NCBI GenBank assembly: GCA_001695595.3
Contig: MBPM02000051.1
Span: 372,001 to 436,000, forward strand
DNA length: 64,000 nt
From: Plasmopara viticola
Taxonomy: Eukaryota; Oomycota; Peronosporomycetes; Peronosporales; Peronosporaceae
Direction of reading: 5' to 3'
Shown here: positions 12,061-23,842 of the stretch, piece by piece
Numbering within the stretch: the stretch's first letter is position 1
How the letters are laid out: each line of letters starts with the position of its first letter
Program-made: the position numbers and the translations under genes
Notes under the pieces: generated by a model
Told to the model about the DNA's origin: nothing
The model's input: only the letters and a program-made list of their open reading frames with translations
The model's database searches: none

Positions 12061-15000
12061 TTTCCTTGTGCGTACAGCCAATCGCATCGACGCTAACACG
12101 GCTCAAACGTCTAGTAAAAACCTTTGAGTCCTTCGTAGAGAAGACGATGGCGGATACTGCTTATTGAGCTCTCGTCTTAGACAAGGAGGGTCTAAATCAT
12201 ACATGTCGGTAAATGACAATAGCACTTAGCTATGCACCTTGCGACTCGGGATATTAGTGTGGCCGGAAGCAAGAGGAGCCTAAGCCGATTTCTTTCTTAA
12301 ATGACATGCTTGTGCTGGACGAGATGTCTAGCTAGAAGGTTGAGAGACTTAGAAAGGCCGACGATTGAGCCGAATAAGTGGTCATAAGACATATACACTA
12401 TCAAGGCACTTATTACACGAGGTGATTATTTGATCCATCTGAGCCGCACTTTTTTTAATTAAAGGATTATCACGATGCTGTCTCACGAGGCTACTTCTAA
12501 TGCTACCACCTGACAGAGATGCACGCCATAAAGCTGACGTAATTGTGAGAACAAAATACTACGCGACACTATAGTACCTGGTACCACAGGAAAGGTGTGA
12601 CGTCATTGATGCATTCTTTTGTGCAGAGCTTGAGTTGAAGATGGTTCGAGAAAGTGATCTCTTCATCGACGCCGGCGTTTAATAAAAAATCGAGCGTATT
12701 GTGCGTCTTACACGCTTATAATAATTCAATTGTGGCCATCACCCCGCACAGACGCCATTACCAATGAATCATGTGTTGTAAAGCTACACGACGAGATATA
12801 CAACTCGACATGTTATCATCTTCCACGCGAGCGAAAGGCATATGATTAACTGCAGTCAGCATTTCGAGCGGTTAAGCTTTTGAGTGATTTGTCATGCTTT
12901 AAAGGCTCTCGAGCGCGCCTGTAACGTTCTGCTTTCACCGATACCCAATGTAGCCGCTTCTGACCTGCATCGAATACCTCTTCTCAATAAGTTGATTACA
13001 TTGCCCATAGAGTCTTAAGTAGAGCTACGCACACTTTATCTTGCGCTAGCGTGAGACGGATGTTATAGACAAGGTCGCATCTGAGACATGAGCAAAGTTG
13101 TAGTCTGGGCAATGCAATAGCACATCAGCCAAAGTTTTTTGCATTCTTGGCTTATGCTATAAATCAAAGCTATGGATCGCGAAGAAGATGAGCCGTCTGG
13201 CCACTTTCTGCGATACTGAATTAGAGCGTAGTAGCGCATGGTCTGTGTAGAGAACAGATGCTTTAGACGAAGCTTAAACAAAAGACATCACACCTCATCG
13301 CAAGTAGCTCTTTGACATGAATAGGCTTGTTCTTTTAGCAGTCTATGCTGTACATTTTTGAGCCCAATCGTCCGATTTCGCCTCTCGCCGTTTACTCGCA
13401 AAAGTGCAGTGCTGATGGCAAAAACTTGATGCGTCATAAGCAACACTGATTGACCGTTCTGGCCTCAACAAGACCCGAATCGGTGTCTAAGCTAGACTTT
13501 TCTTGCTGTACCGAGCGTTTATTGATGCTGAGCTGCCTACAAAATCCCATGTTATTCTTTCGAAAATTTAAAGAATGGCCTGGTCATATGTTTTGCCTTG
13601 AATCGGAACATTATTCCATCGACACTGCACTTATCTGTAATAGCAAAAACCTTACAAGTATATAAGTTAACACTGCTCCCAGGAAGACATTAGGCTTTCC
13701 ACATCCGTCTCCCTTATCTTTGCACAACTAACGGCAGAAATGTCGTCAACTTTTATCTGTGCATGGTTCTCATAGGTCAATATAATTGCGTCACAAGATG
13801 ATCCGCAGTACTGCGGCTTCAAATATGGAAATACACCCCGTGAAGCATCTTCTCATGATGTGAATTTAAAGCTTCAAACCCTATGTGAACCTCACAATAC
13901 GCCTTTAGGCGACCATATCTGTCAAAATAGTGCTTACGACTTAGTTACTGATTACATAAGCTGTATCATTGGGCCTGCATGTCTTACACACATGCGAAGA
14001 ATATAAGCAAGGTTAACAAGCGCTAGTCCTGGCCACACAATCAACAAGACTAACTTTCGCATTACAGTTTTGGCAATTGATCAGCATGCATTTTGCGGTC
14101 GGCCTGCCGAAAGACTGACGGGCAAGGCTGATCCAGCATCTTTCTCTCTTCGATAACGTAAGCAAAAGGCGCTTCAACGTAATGTAAATACTCGCACGAC
14201 AACGTCGTTAGCATCAAAATGTCATTTCATCAAAAAGAGAGAGGGGATTTTCACTCAGAGAGCACGTTAACGTTTGAAAAACCAAATTAGGAAGACTGCT
14301 TTGACGTTGTAGATACTTTGATCAGGGTGAGCAGCATCTCTGGCTAGACCACGTTTCTTGCCCTCACTTCTAGGAGCATGAAAGGTCTAAGAAGAGCTTA
14401 ACACGAGGTAGGTTTTGTATACGGGAGCTTAATTGTGCGGATATTTTGGTTCGACGAATTGCTCACACATCGACCTCGTTGATACTTCTTGAAAAAGGTA
14501 AGAGCAGAAAATGTTTTTCTTTCAGAGTTCTCTTCAACATTTAATAACCACTCTACCATCCTTAAAAGCTTAAGAAGACGAGAGTGTTACAAATAAGACA
14601 GCACATCCAGCAACCGCTCGATCGAGCCGCCAAGTGATTTCGGAGTTCGCAAAATAAGAAATGCAAGACAGACGATCTGGCTCTCAAATCTTCGCGTAGC
14701 TATCGCTGAGAATACATAAAGCTAAAAGCATAGTGCTATAAGTGCCCATGATACCAGAGGTAGCCTCTTGATCGGTCACAGCCGGGTCATTGTTAACTAA
14801 CTTACAAGCTGTCCGTAGATTGAGAACCCGTAAAAAATAAATTTCTTAAATGGTGAAGGCACCGTGGATCCTGCTACAAACCGTAATTCACTGAATGAGA
14901 AATCCCAATTAGATTCTAAACGTTCGTTGGCTATTAATCTACAGACGCATGGAATTGCGCAGATCAGTTTTTTTAAGCATCGCGCGTAACACTGAAAGCT

Positions 15001-16070
15001 CCAGGCATTCCATAAACTTTATACTTTTGCAGCTGCAAGCCATTTTTAGATCCTGGTGAATCAATACCACCTTTACGTTAAATCTATTGCTCAGAGATAC
15101 GCTCGAAAATGGAAAATTGCACACATTGAGAAGGCGGTTAAAGCAACTTGAAAGAGGAGGGAAATAACAAATCGTAAAAATGTCGTCAGTCTATCAATTC
15201 TGGTGCCGTGTTGCATGTCTGGGGACGCTTTTGTTTGTACGCTAAGTATTATGTGAGAAAGAGTAAAAGACAGGAGTGTATTGGCATGAGAGATAATAGA
15301 AGTACCAAGACCGATGCCACTGTAGCATTAGCCCTTACTTAGTAAAAAAAATCGATACATGGGTCTGCTAAATGGCTGAGCTGGATGCAATTTTTGGTAT
15401 AAGCTACATGATTCCGACTGGAACGCAATAATGTCTAGCAGAAAAAGCTACGTGTCAAATGAATGAGGTCTTCATCCTGCTGACCAAGCGGTACTATGCC
15501 CGTGTTACAATTACCACCAAGCCAATTTGAATGTTGCGGCATCAGTGCTGACAGGGTTTGTAAAGTAGCTGACGTGTGGGCCACAAGGTGACCCTCAGTG
15601 GGGCTAACAGACGCACTTGTGTGATCAATTGTAAGACTATTTTTCGTTGTCCAAATAACGCCAATAAGAACATAATATGCGTCCACAAGTATATCATACT
15701 TTCGGCCTTCGTCAATTAAAAAAACTGCTTAAGCTGGATCTGCTGCTCACACTTTCATATTGGTGCAACTGCGATCGCTGTCAGGGGGTGAACAGCTCAA
15801 CCTTGATGTCTCTGCAAGAAATAAGAGAACAAATTAATGACTGTCGATTGGCATCCATTTATATGCTTGTCATGTTGTTGTTCTTCCAGACCTGCTCATT
15901 TGAGCCAACTTATAATCTGGTCAATGAAAAAGCGCGTCGGCAAGTGCATTAAGTTTGCCAGGCTTGTATTAAAAACGATACTTATATGCTGCCATTCTTC
16001 GAAACTAGCGGGTCGTATATATCTCCATCCTTTTTTAAATCATGTGTTGAAGAGATATACTGCGTAGGCT

Positions 16071-16313
16071 CTAAAGGGTGCACTCGGACATTTGCCAATG
16101 AGAGCTATGGCAAATAAGCCAATTCCATGAATGTGTACTTTGTACGACAAACCTAGATTCGCTCACATCCGTCCACAGTAACGTGCAGCCGATGGAACAA
16201 TCGAAAGTGCCACGAATGAATCTGAACGCATTTGTCTTGTCCGACATAGCCAGAACAAGTACCTGCTGAAGGATTTTATTGATAATATCAGAGGCATACT
16301 CTCCCAGCACCAT
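16071..16313 (-). pseudogene. Possible Copia RNase H-region remnant
   Basis: An 80-codon minus-strand frame includes AFRFIRGTFDCSIGC, resembling the 'RVLRYLRGT.DYGL' stretch before RNase H in Ty1/Copia polyproteins. The expected 'SDADWA' motif is not visible. The call is tentative. Confidence 0.3.
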
Positions 16314-16931
16314 TCCATGTCGTTCTGACTAGACTATAAAGAGACTTTGCGACAACCGCATTGCCAGTCCTATACTAGTACAAAGAGCTGACTAAGCTTA
16401 CCGTATCCTTAAACTTTTTAAATTGTGGCGTAGGCCACGCCGAGACGCCTATCACTTCTTTGAGGTCGAGTTGAGCCCTACGGCTTCTTACGAAGCAACC
16501 GGTGACTTTCGGTCTCTCTACTAAACGGGCACATTTAGTGATGTTGACAAAAGGTGATATGGTCCTTAGGGTCTCAATAAGGCTTCAAAGTGGACTGATA
16601 GTAATTTGAGCAGCTACGAACGAATACAGCTCTATTTTGTTTGCACGAGAACCCTAAATGGTGGAAAGAACTTTGTGACCAAGTGCCTGATAGCCCTTCT
16701 TGCATCTTTAAACTGTTCCATAGCATAATGCTAGACGTGATTATCGCCATGAGAAGAATGTTTGCTCTCCCATTTAGATCTGAATCGCAAGTTTGACAAG
16801 TCTTTTTCGACAACGAACAACCAGAGATATTGTAAAAAAGCGTCCTTCTGTAGAATGGGTACTATACACATTACTCGGCTTAATGTAAACATGAGCTTGT
16901 AGCAACTTTTCGCTCACATTTTACACAAAGA

Positions 16932-17248
16932 TTTAAGCTACCGCAACCCACGCGCTAGGATTAGCTGTCTCTAGCACGGGATGCTGGTAGCAATCCGTCC
17001 TATATCGGGACCGGGTTTCGTACACCTCATTACACTATGGAGCTTTCTCGGTCGGTGAGGCGTCCCCCACCCAACCCTTTTCTTACCCAATCGGGCGCGA
17101 GTTGGTAAGGCAGTCACACACTTGGGTGTGATGGCTCGTCCACTTCAGTGACCTATCTTCGGCTGCCTTAATTTGGATCCTATGGGTATCGAATCAGGTA
17201 CCTCTCGGTCCTGGATCAAACGGCTAAACGCTCGAGCCACAAGGTCGG
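16932..17248 (-). mobile_element. tRNA-derived SINE with 18-bp target-site duplication
   Basis: Read on the minus strand, the element starts with a tRNA-like head. TGGCTCGAGCGT fits an A box and GATTCGATACCC is a degenerate B box about 40 nt further on. The direct repeats TCACATTTTACACAAAGA (16914-16931) and TCACATTTTACACAGAGA (17249-17266) flank it, 18 bp with one mismatch, as expected for target-primed retrotransposition. The body is about 317 bp with no coding capacity. The head could be serine- or leucine-tRNA-like, but I cannot assign the parent tRNA. Confidence 0.72.
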
Positions 17249-17266
17249 TCACATTTTACACAGAGA

Positions 17267-19504
17267 AAGTCGGTGGTAAGTGCACTACCGCACCTTGCCA
17301 TTCTTTACCTTGAAACCAAGAAAATATTAATGACCTCACATGACGTGGCCGCTGCAGTGCTTGGCTCGGGCAGGGAGTCAATCTCGCGCCTTACTTCCCT
17401 ATCCGGTGAGAACTTTATTGGCCACATTTGAATGGTAAAGGATATACAGCATCTTTGTGAACCTTCAGGATTTTTGACCCAAGGGATAACGTACGCTCTC
17501 GTAAAGAGATATAAGATACGGCTACCAGGTGTGACGAAGGCTTATAGCTCCTCACTTACAAAGATAATAAGAATGGGGCGACGAACAAGGCCTAACGTGC
17601 CTCAGCTCTGCAACTATGTTTAAAAAAACGCAACCGAGTCTACGCGCCTGAAAGTTATTTAAGGATTGACCGTGTCGATCAGTTTGCAGCGTTTTGAGGT
17701 TGAACAAGAACACTTTTGTTCTAGTTCCTTCTGTTGAACACGTAATTCACGGTCTCAACTGTCTTATCGACCGCTACTCGTCTCAGTGCGGGGTATTTAA
17801 ATTGCATTAGATATTGGTTTCCTTTCGTTGTGATCTCCAGACTCGGCCGACCGCACAAGCACGCGGGATTGTGAGAATGAGTCCCTTTCCACCCTTATGA
17901 TAGGCATAAGTGTTTCAAAGCAGATATGCGCTGGCCCTTTCTACAAGCGCCAAGAATTTCTTGTGAAGCATATCGGCTAACCTCATTTTTAAGATTTGTG
18001 TCAGCTACTAGACCGACATCAGAAAGACTTTCCGAAGGCTGTTATGTTTTAAATCGTCTGCACACGTCTAGAATGATAGAAAGGACGTAAACAGTAACAG
18101 CGCTTTGAGCGTAAAGTAAGTCACGATCTCTTGACTACACGTTTTGGTTACGCTCGTAAATAACGTTTCCAGCGCCTGGTTTGGAAATATGTTAAAGATA
18201 AGACATCCCGGAAATGAGTCCTTCCAAGAGCAACCATGTGAGCAAATTGTACGATAAGCTCACACACGTAAAGTATTGCGTACAAAAAGAGGGCCCTCCA
18301 AATAATGTGATAGTTTCGAAAATACTCAAAGGTACTCATACCGAGTGCGGTATGCCAGGCTTTTTAAGACGCTGTAATATCCTTTAGTGTGGATTTGATG
18401 CGTTGCTAATGAAAGCGGCGCTGTGCACCGCAAATCACGATAAAACATAATTTACTCGAACACCGCGTGACCTTCATAGATACCGAGCGAAACGTGGCAT
18501 TCAGGGCGCCCTCACAATGCGCAAAGATGGTAAGCCTACTGCTCTGCGTCATGTTCAGTATAAGCCAGACCTCTCACAAGACGGCAGCTTGTCTCGGTAC
18601 CAAGCGATAGGTCAGTCACATAATCCCTCACCAACTGTGTTAGCGACTTCGGCCACCCTATAGGCTCTCTTTTCTGACTTTGCTCTCTTCCTCTTGGTTC
18701 TCAACTTCAGTAATTTCACCAGCAAGGTCGTTTCAGGTCGAGTGTTTGGTGTCATTGTAAGTAGGCGTTTGCATAGCCGGTGAGTCTGAGGCTAAGTCCA
18801 ACGCCTTTAACAACGTACCGCGGGCGATAATTGACCACATTATCATCAGCTTAAGGCATTTCTGCAGTTAAGCGAGTGAAAAGCCAGTCGAGTGCCTACC
18901 ATCATCATCGTCAAAGGCGAAGATGCCTGTGGAGGTAGGCAGGAAGGCGCGCGTTCCCAGTTGCGATACCTTCCTTGACTTAGCGGCTCGCCTTTCAGGT
19001 CTCGTCGCCGATGATATATAGTTCTGTATGCAGCCTTTCACCTTTTGCGCAAATCAATTTTTGTGCTGTGACTCCTGCAGAAGCACCTTCTTCAGCGTTG
19101 GCTTGGTCACAAAAACGACCCAGTTATTCGCTTTTGGATTCCGGTGCTAGGATTTCTATTTCCAGACTTTTTGTGATGATTGTATCTCTGCTCTTAGATG
19201 CATTCTAGGTTTTAGCGCAAGAGAATGTACCGAGGATAGACGATGAATTTTCACTGCAAGGTCTAATATATTCCTGCACGCCATTTTCGTGCAAGACCTT
19301 GTGCGGTTTCGCCACAGAAGACACTTACAGTTAGTCCTCATGCTATACCATTTAACTGGCGCGCACACGTCAGTAGCATTGTCGGCTGAAATATTTTGTT
19401 CTGGCTGTAAAGAAGCATTATCTTTTACAGGCACGTTTTTCTTCATATTGAAGGCGCTAACTATACGTAATTTGTTTTTCAGATGATTGCGGTAGACAAC
19501 TCTT
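17267..19504. other. Gene desert, second part
   Basis: No supported gene is visible. A GC-richer patch near 18880-19010 has CATCATCATCG repeats and may be another decayed element. The right end is the 3' side of MED20. Confidence 0.5.
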
Positions 19505-20321
19505 TTATTTTTCGAATTTGCGCAGGATATTGAAGGCGGCGACGTATTGCAATGCTGTGTGTTTAAGACTGTACTCGCCGATGGGCAATCCTACTTTGTC
19601 AAAAAGTGTCGGCATGTTGTCAACAGGCTTGCGCAGGTGATCATGCGAGGCAAAGTTGCTGATGAATTCGTCAATCAGCAGATCTACGTGCGACACCGTG
19701 TAGCACGGCGAGTATTGTACCTCAATGACAAGGCCTCGCGGAATATTGTTCCGGGACATGAACGTGCATACGCTCACCACAAAGTCTCCTAACACATACT
19801 GCGTTCCCTGTATTGGATCAGTACAATATACAACATGACAAGTTTTAACTGTAAGACTCAAATTCCACGCGCCTATTATGACTGATCATACCTCAAACTG
19901 TCCATCAGACTTGAAAGCGTAGATTTCTACCTGTTGTAAAATGTTAGCTCCATCAAGACCGCACTCCAGAAGTGAACAATCTTCCATCAGCCCCTCAATT
20001 CCATTGTCGCTAGGCGCCATACCGTGTGCCTTCTCATTGGCAAGGACGGCATATACCAGATCGTCGATTTGTGACATTCTTAGCATGAACATGCGCTGGT
20101 TCATGTATCCACCTACACCCAGCGCACTTTAGTTTTAACGTTTTATCTTCTGATCCAACATCATTACTTGTAAGCGTCTTGCGATTAAAAAGACGACAGT
20201 GCACCACATGCCGTCCAACCTTCTCGCCACCCATAGATTCCAATTTACGCAGCAGCTCTTGATACTTTTGCGTGATGTTTACATCTTGAATAATTACCAC
20301 TCTGATATAAAACAAGGGCAT
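19505..20321 (-). CDS. MED20: Mediator complex subunit 20
   Basis: MED20 is a head-module subunit of the Mediator that links activators to RNA polymerase II. Three minus-strand exons give 225 residues (human about 212): 20168-20321, 19892-20112 and 19505-19807. Exon 1 carries KYQELLRKLESMGGEKVG, like the MED20 N-terminal helix. Exon 2 begins GYMNQRMFMLRMSQ, the first central strands. Exon 3 has GTQYVLGDFVVSVC and GLVIEVQYSPC, matching 'GTRYQYCDFLVKVG' and 'GISVEVEYGPC' of the family. It ends in an amphipathic helix, QYVAAFNILRKFEK. Intron 1 (55 bp, phase 1) and intron 2 (84 bp, phase 0) restore one frame. The start at 20321 is the first in-frame ATG before the conserved helix; a further 5' exon is possible. 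The gene is divergent from the Cys/His-repeat gene, with only 153 bp between the starts. Confidence 0.88.
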
Positions 20322-20474
20322 ACACGAGTCAGTCGGTACAGCGCATCGCAGTGGAGGGGACAAGCTGACCTGGTCATGCCTGTCATGGCTGTAACTTTTT
20401 TCGTAAGAAAATCTAAATTGCATAGTTGTATTTTTCAAAAAAGTTACGTTACATTCTAGTTGCGTATTTGACAA
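20322..20474. promoter_or_regulatory. Short divergent promoter, MED20 and Cys/His-repeat gene
   Basis: These 153 bp separate two start codons pointing away from each other, so both promoters must fit here or overlap the genes. I see no clear TATA box or oomycete initiator. The assignment rests on geometry alone. Confidence 0.45.
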
Positions 20475-22068
20475 ATGGAGGTGGGCGAAGAGCGAGATGT
20501 GTCAGCCGCGCTCTCGCATTTTGAAGACGAAAGTATCGATGGTCCTGATCTTGCGCCATCCTTCTCTATGCCGTTACTTGCCCACATTAGCGAAGAAGTC
20601 GACGCGGCTGTACTTGGTGCGGGAGTTGGAGACAAGGAGGCGGAAGCACAAGAGGAAGACGCTAACTATCACGTGCTGGAATTAACACTGGATAAAGTGG
20701 GCACAGCAGCATTTGGTGTTGATGCTGGAGACGCAGAGGCAGTCAAAGATGCGGGAGACACCGCTTCGCAGGCACTAATGAGAACGACGATTGATGCGAT
20801 GCTTAGAACAAAAGCTCAAGCGATGCTGATAGATAAGGAGCACATGGAGGTTGTCACAGATACTGAAGGTGTGGCACCGGAGGCTGTGTATAGACGTGGC
20901 TACCAGTGCCGCTTCGGTAACTGTTCTAAATTCGCACAAGCAGGCGGACTTTGTATCGCCCACGGGGGTGGATATCGATGTCAGACGCCGTTCTGCGCCT
21001 ACTTTAACTTGCGCACGTGTCCAGATCATGGAGGTTCCAAGCGTTGTGGCGTCGCAGGCTGCACGCGAGTAGCATTGGGTACTTTAGCGCTATGTTGTGC
21101 TCATGGTGGAGGCAGGAAGTGCTCCGCTAAGAAGTGCGACAAGTATGATGCTGGACAGGGTCTATGCTTGGCGCACGGGGGTGGACGAGACTGCACAATT
21201 AGCGGCTGCTCTAAGAAAGCCATTCGCTACGGTTTGTGCAGTGGCCACGGAGGACGAGCACGTTGCAAGGTGGAGGGATGTGAAAAGTATGATAGAGGGC
21301 AGGGCAAATGCAAAGCGCATGGGGGTGGCTATTTTTGCAAATTTCAAGGCTGTAGCAAGAAGGACAAAGGAGGTGGTCTATGTGTTGCCCATGGCGGAGG
21401 CAAGAAGTGCTACGTTGAAGGGTGCACTACGCCGTGCGTTGGTGGAGGCCGCTGCAAGCTGCATGGAGGCGGTAAACGATGCCAGACTGATGGGTGTCGC
21501 AATTGGGCTCTTAATGGCGGTCGGTGTAAACAGCATGGTGGCACGGGCAAGCGCTGCTCGCGTCGTGGGTGTGACAAGCATGACCAAGGAGGGGGATACT
21601 GCCTTGCACACGGTGGTGGCTTTACGTGTACTTTTCCTGATTGCACAAAAAAACAGGTGACGAAAGATGTAGCTGATTGAGTCGCGGTGCGCAAGCTAAC
21701 GATCTACGTACCTACAGATTCGATTTGGACGTTGTTGTGCGCACGGTGGAAAGCCTCGGTGCACTGTTGCTGGCTGTGAGCGTCTTGGGCAGGCCCGTGG
21801 ACTTTGTAAAGCTCACGGAGGAACAAAGCCCTGCACCTTTCCTGAATGCACGCGCAAAGCAAATAGCGGAGGTCGCTGCATCCGTCATGGCGGTGGAGGT
21901 CGCTGCAAAACTGAGGGTTGCATTAAGACGAACCGCGGCGGTGGCTACTGCAAGGCACATGGCGGCGGTAAAAAGTGTACTTTACCTGATTGCAATGAAT
22001 GGGCTGTCGGCGGCGGCGTGTGTCCGCAACATGAATTGTTCGCCACGGCCGCAGTTGTTTCCGTGTGA
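20475..22068 (+). CDS. Tandem Cys/His-repeat protein (WRKY19-like, oomycete type)
   Basis: This gene encodes 510 residues in two exons, 20475-21656 and 21718-22068, separated by a 61-bp phase-0 intron (CAG|GTGACG ... CTACAG|). The first 140 or so residues are acidic and low-complexity. The rest is 15 tandem units of about 24 residues, each C-x4-C-x(6-9)-C-x2-H followed by GGG, for example CKVEGCEKYDRGQGKCKAHG. Each unit could bind one zinc ion through Cys3His, which is inference from spacing. Oomycete and plant proteins with these units are usually annotated 'WRKY transcription factor 19-like', but no WRKY domain is present. The intron splits unit 11, between CTFPDCTKKQ and IRFGRCCAHGG. If the intron is missed, the protein is cut to 401 residues and four units are lost. 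Nucleic-acid or protein binding is plausible; function is unknown. Confidence 0.88.
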
Positions 22069-22206
22069 TAATTTGAGTTTCTTTATCGTGCGTATGCTTT
22101 GAGTGGTTTTCGTGTATGTTCGGATTAATTACCCTTCGAATTTAAGCGCTTCCTGATGATTTTTTCAAAAATGGCATATTCTCATTTGATGGCATATTTT
22201 CAAGCT
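22069..22206. other. Convergent 3' spacer
   Basis: These 138 bp lie between two stop codons facing each other. They must hold both transcript ends. No terminator-like structure is obvious. Confidence 0.5.
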
Positions 22207-22873
22207 TTAAAGGTAAGCTAGGCCCGAATTAATCGATTCTACATCTGAAGGCGAAAGCGGCACGCGTTTGACATTGTGAAACGACAGAACATCGACACTG
22301 GATGGCGTGATGAGAGTTGCACACTGAGGTAATGGTGGCGAGTTGAATGTCGGCGACTTAGACGGCTTTGCTGGCAGAAGCGAGCGTTTTCCTAGAAACT
22401 TGATGAGCGGCATGCGACTTTGAGAAGGCACATTAGCATTCACGGCAGCAGGTGCATTCTCTGATGGTGCATCAATCGAAGTCTGAGTAAATTTGCTAAG
22501 GGTGGCGGGAACTAGCGCATCGTCGAGCGTGAAGAGCGGCTTCCCTACTTCCACGTTGTCTTCCAGCTGGGCCAGCACCTCGACGATGGTGCCAGCGACG
22601 GGGCTTGTTACATCCACGCTTACCTATTTATGACAATACATGCCTAAGATAAATATTTAGCCAGATGAGGTCAGTCTGTACCTTGTCAGTCTCAAGGACA
22701 AGCACCACTTCGTCAGCGTGCACCGAGTCTCCTTTTGTTTTTAAAATTTCCACAAGCGTTCCTTCGCTAATCGAATCACCCATCGATGGCACGTTGATCG
22801 TCTGAATAATTTGGCGGCCTGCGGACGCGTGGAAAGCGCGACTCAGCGGCGCAGTTAGAGATCGGAGCAGCAT
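22207..22873 (-). CDS. Lipoyl domain fused to Kgd4-like tail (2-oxoglutarate dehydrogenase accessory protein)
   Basis: Two minus-strand exons, 22682-22873 and 22207-22623, are joined across a 58-bp phase-0 intron and encode 202 residues. Residues 1-20 ([20 protein letters not shown]) form a mitochondrial presequence. Residues 24-100 are an E2o-type lipoyl domain: [16 protein letters not shown], then ETDKV with lipoyl Lys64 at the exon junction, then [11 protein letters not shown]. No peripheral-subunit-binding or acyltransferase domain follows, so it cannot be a complete E2 (normally over 400 residues). Instead the tail has [10 protein letters not shown] (135-144) and ends [25 protein letters not shown] (the last 21 residues, 182-202). 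These two motifs resemble the start and end of Kgd4/MRPS36, the small subunit that tethers E3 to the 2-oxoglutarate dehydrogenase core (yeast Kgd4 has PMIKFVGTRHP and ends ESINSGGAW). The likely role is a lipoylated adaptor of that complex in the matrix. A truncated E2 pseudogene is less likely, because the frame and splice sites are intact. Confidence 0.82.
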
Positions 22874-23394
22874 CGTTACCTAGTGTGGCTACAAAGCAAG
22901 TGTATGGTCGAAAAACTAAAAAGAGCATGTTTATTTCCTACCAAATCTGTAGTGGTGTCAAATATTTGACATCTAAATTGGAAGTATATTTTAATGATTT
23001 AAAGTAGGACCAAAGCACAAAATATTGTGGTTAGTAAAAGAAAATGGAAAAAATAAATTTTCTTCAAAATAAATGGAAAAAATACTAAAAAAGCAGAAAA
23101 CTATAACTAAAAATATTTTTTTTTGCAACAATGGCAAAAATATACATGTAAAGAAAAAAAGAATTTATACCTTGAGGTAGTAATTTTACTGCATGCAAGC
23201 TGCGGGCAGCTATGGATTATATACAAGGATTATTGAATGCTCAGAGGTTATAATCTTACAAGTCTCCTGGCAATCGACGTTACGTAACCAAATAAAAGGG
23301 GGTTTTAGCCCTTTATTTTGTGATTGAGGGGTGATCTCAAATTGCTTACTTTTGCTCCAAGAACCCAATAAACGTAAGACAAGTAGTATATGCC
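22874..23394. other. AT-rich upstream region of the lipoyl-Kgd4 gene
   Basis: About 520 bp rich in A runs, especially 23030-23170, lies upstream of the minus-strand lipoyl-Kgd4 gene. It must contain that promoter, but I recognise no specific element. It ends at the TSD of the first LINE-derived short element. Confidence 0.4.
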
Positions 23395-23720
23395 TCTTCG
23401 GAAAAGGTTGGGGTGACGCCCTCCTTCCAAGCGCAGGGCTAAATGCTCGCGCTCTTCGGGCAGGTGCTCTCGGACATCTGCAGGTCTCTAACGAGTCTCA
23501 TCCTCGACGCGACGGTCTCCAGCACCAGAGCGCCACCTGGGCTCTTACCAAGTCAGAGCTAAACAAAATAATGGAAGACCCTCACGACCTCGGTGCTGGC
23601 TGCACTGCCCGCCGAACGAGACCCGACGTATGCGGACACCACTCTATGCCGTGGACTAGCCAGACTGAGCCTAGCACGTGCATAACTTGGCAACTCGATA
23701 ACGTCATACAATACAATACA
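23395..23720 (+). mobile_element. LINE-derived short retroposon, copy 1
   Basis: This 326-bp non-autonomous copy is flanked by the 10-bp duplication AGTATATGCC (23385-23394 and 23721-23730). It starts TCTTCGGAAAAGG and ends in short ATACA repeats. Compared with the longer copy at 26713-27788 it keeps a head of about 136 bp, a 31-bp piece (gcgccacctgggctcttacc...) and a tail of about 152 bp. Copy 2 has the same two internal deletions. It lies about 120 bp beyond the candidate SECIS of the reductase gene and may sit in or just past its 3' UTR. Confidence 0.85.
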
Positions 23721-23842
23721 AGTATATGCCAACAAAGAGCAAAAAAGGCGCAAATAAACTTCCAAAGCATGAATGGCAATTTATTCATACATCAGGCAAT
23801 CAAAGAAAATGCGACTCGTGGCGCAAAAAGACCGTGCGACCG

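Larger units (their letters stand above)
10435..16931. other. Gene desert, first part
   Basis: After the NOT1 stop this AT-rich DNA shows no intact gene. Frames are short, stop-ridden and unsupported on both strands. Scraps of retroelements are the only recognisable content: a Gypsy protease piece near 11.93 kb and a possible Copia piece near 16.07-16.31 kb. A terminator or poly(A) site for NOT1 must lie just past 10.43 kb, but I cannot place it. Confidence 0.6.

Noticed and set aside
21097..21660. 187-codon frame overlapping the Cys/His-repeat gene
   Set aside because: It is a frame shadow kept open by the repetitive GC-rich codons. The other frame has the regular Cys/His pattern.
22207..22617. 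Truncated E2 pseudogene
   Set aside because: The frame, splice sites, presequence and Kgd4-like C-terminal end are all intact, which a random truncation would not give.
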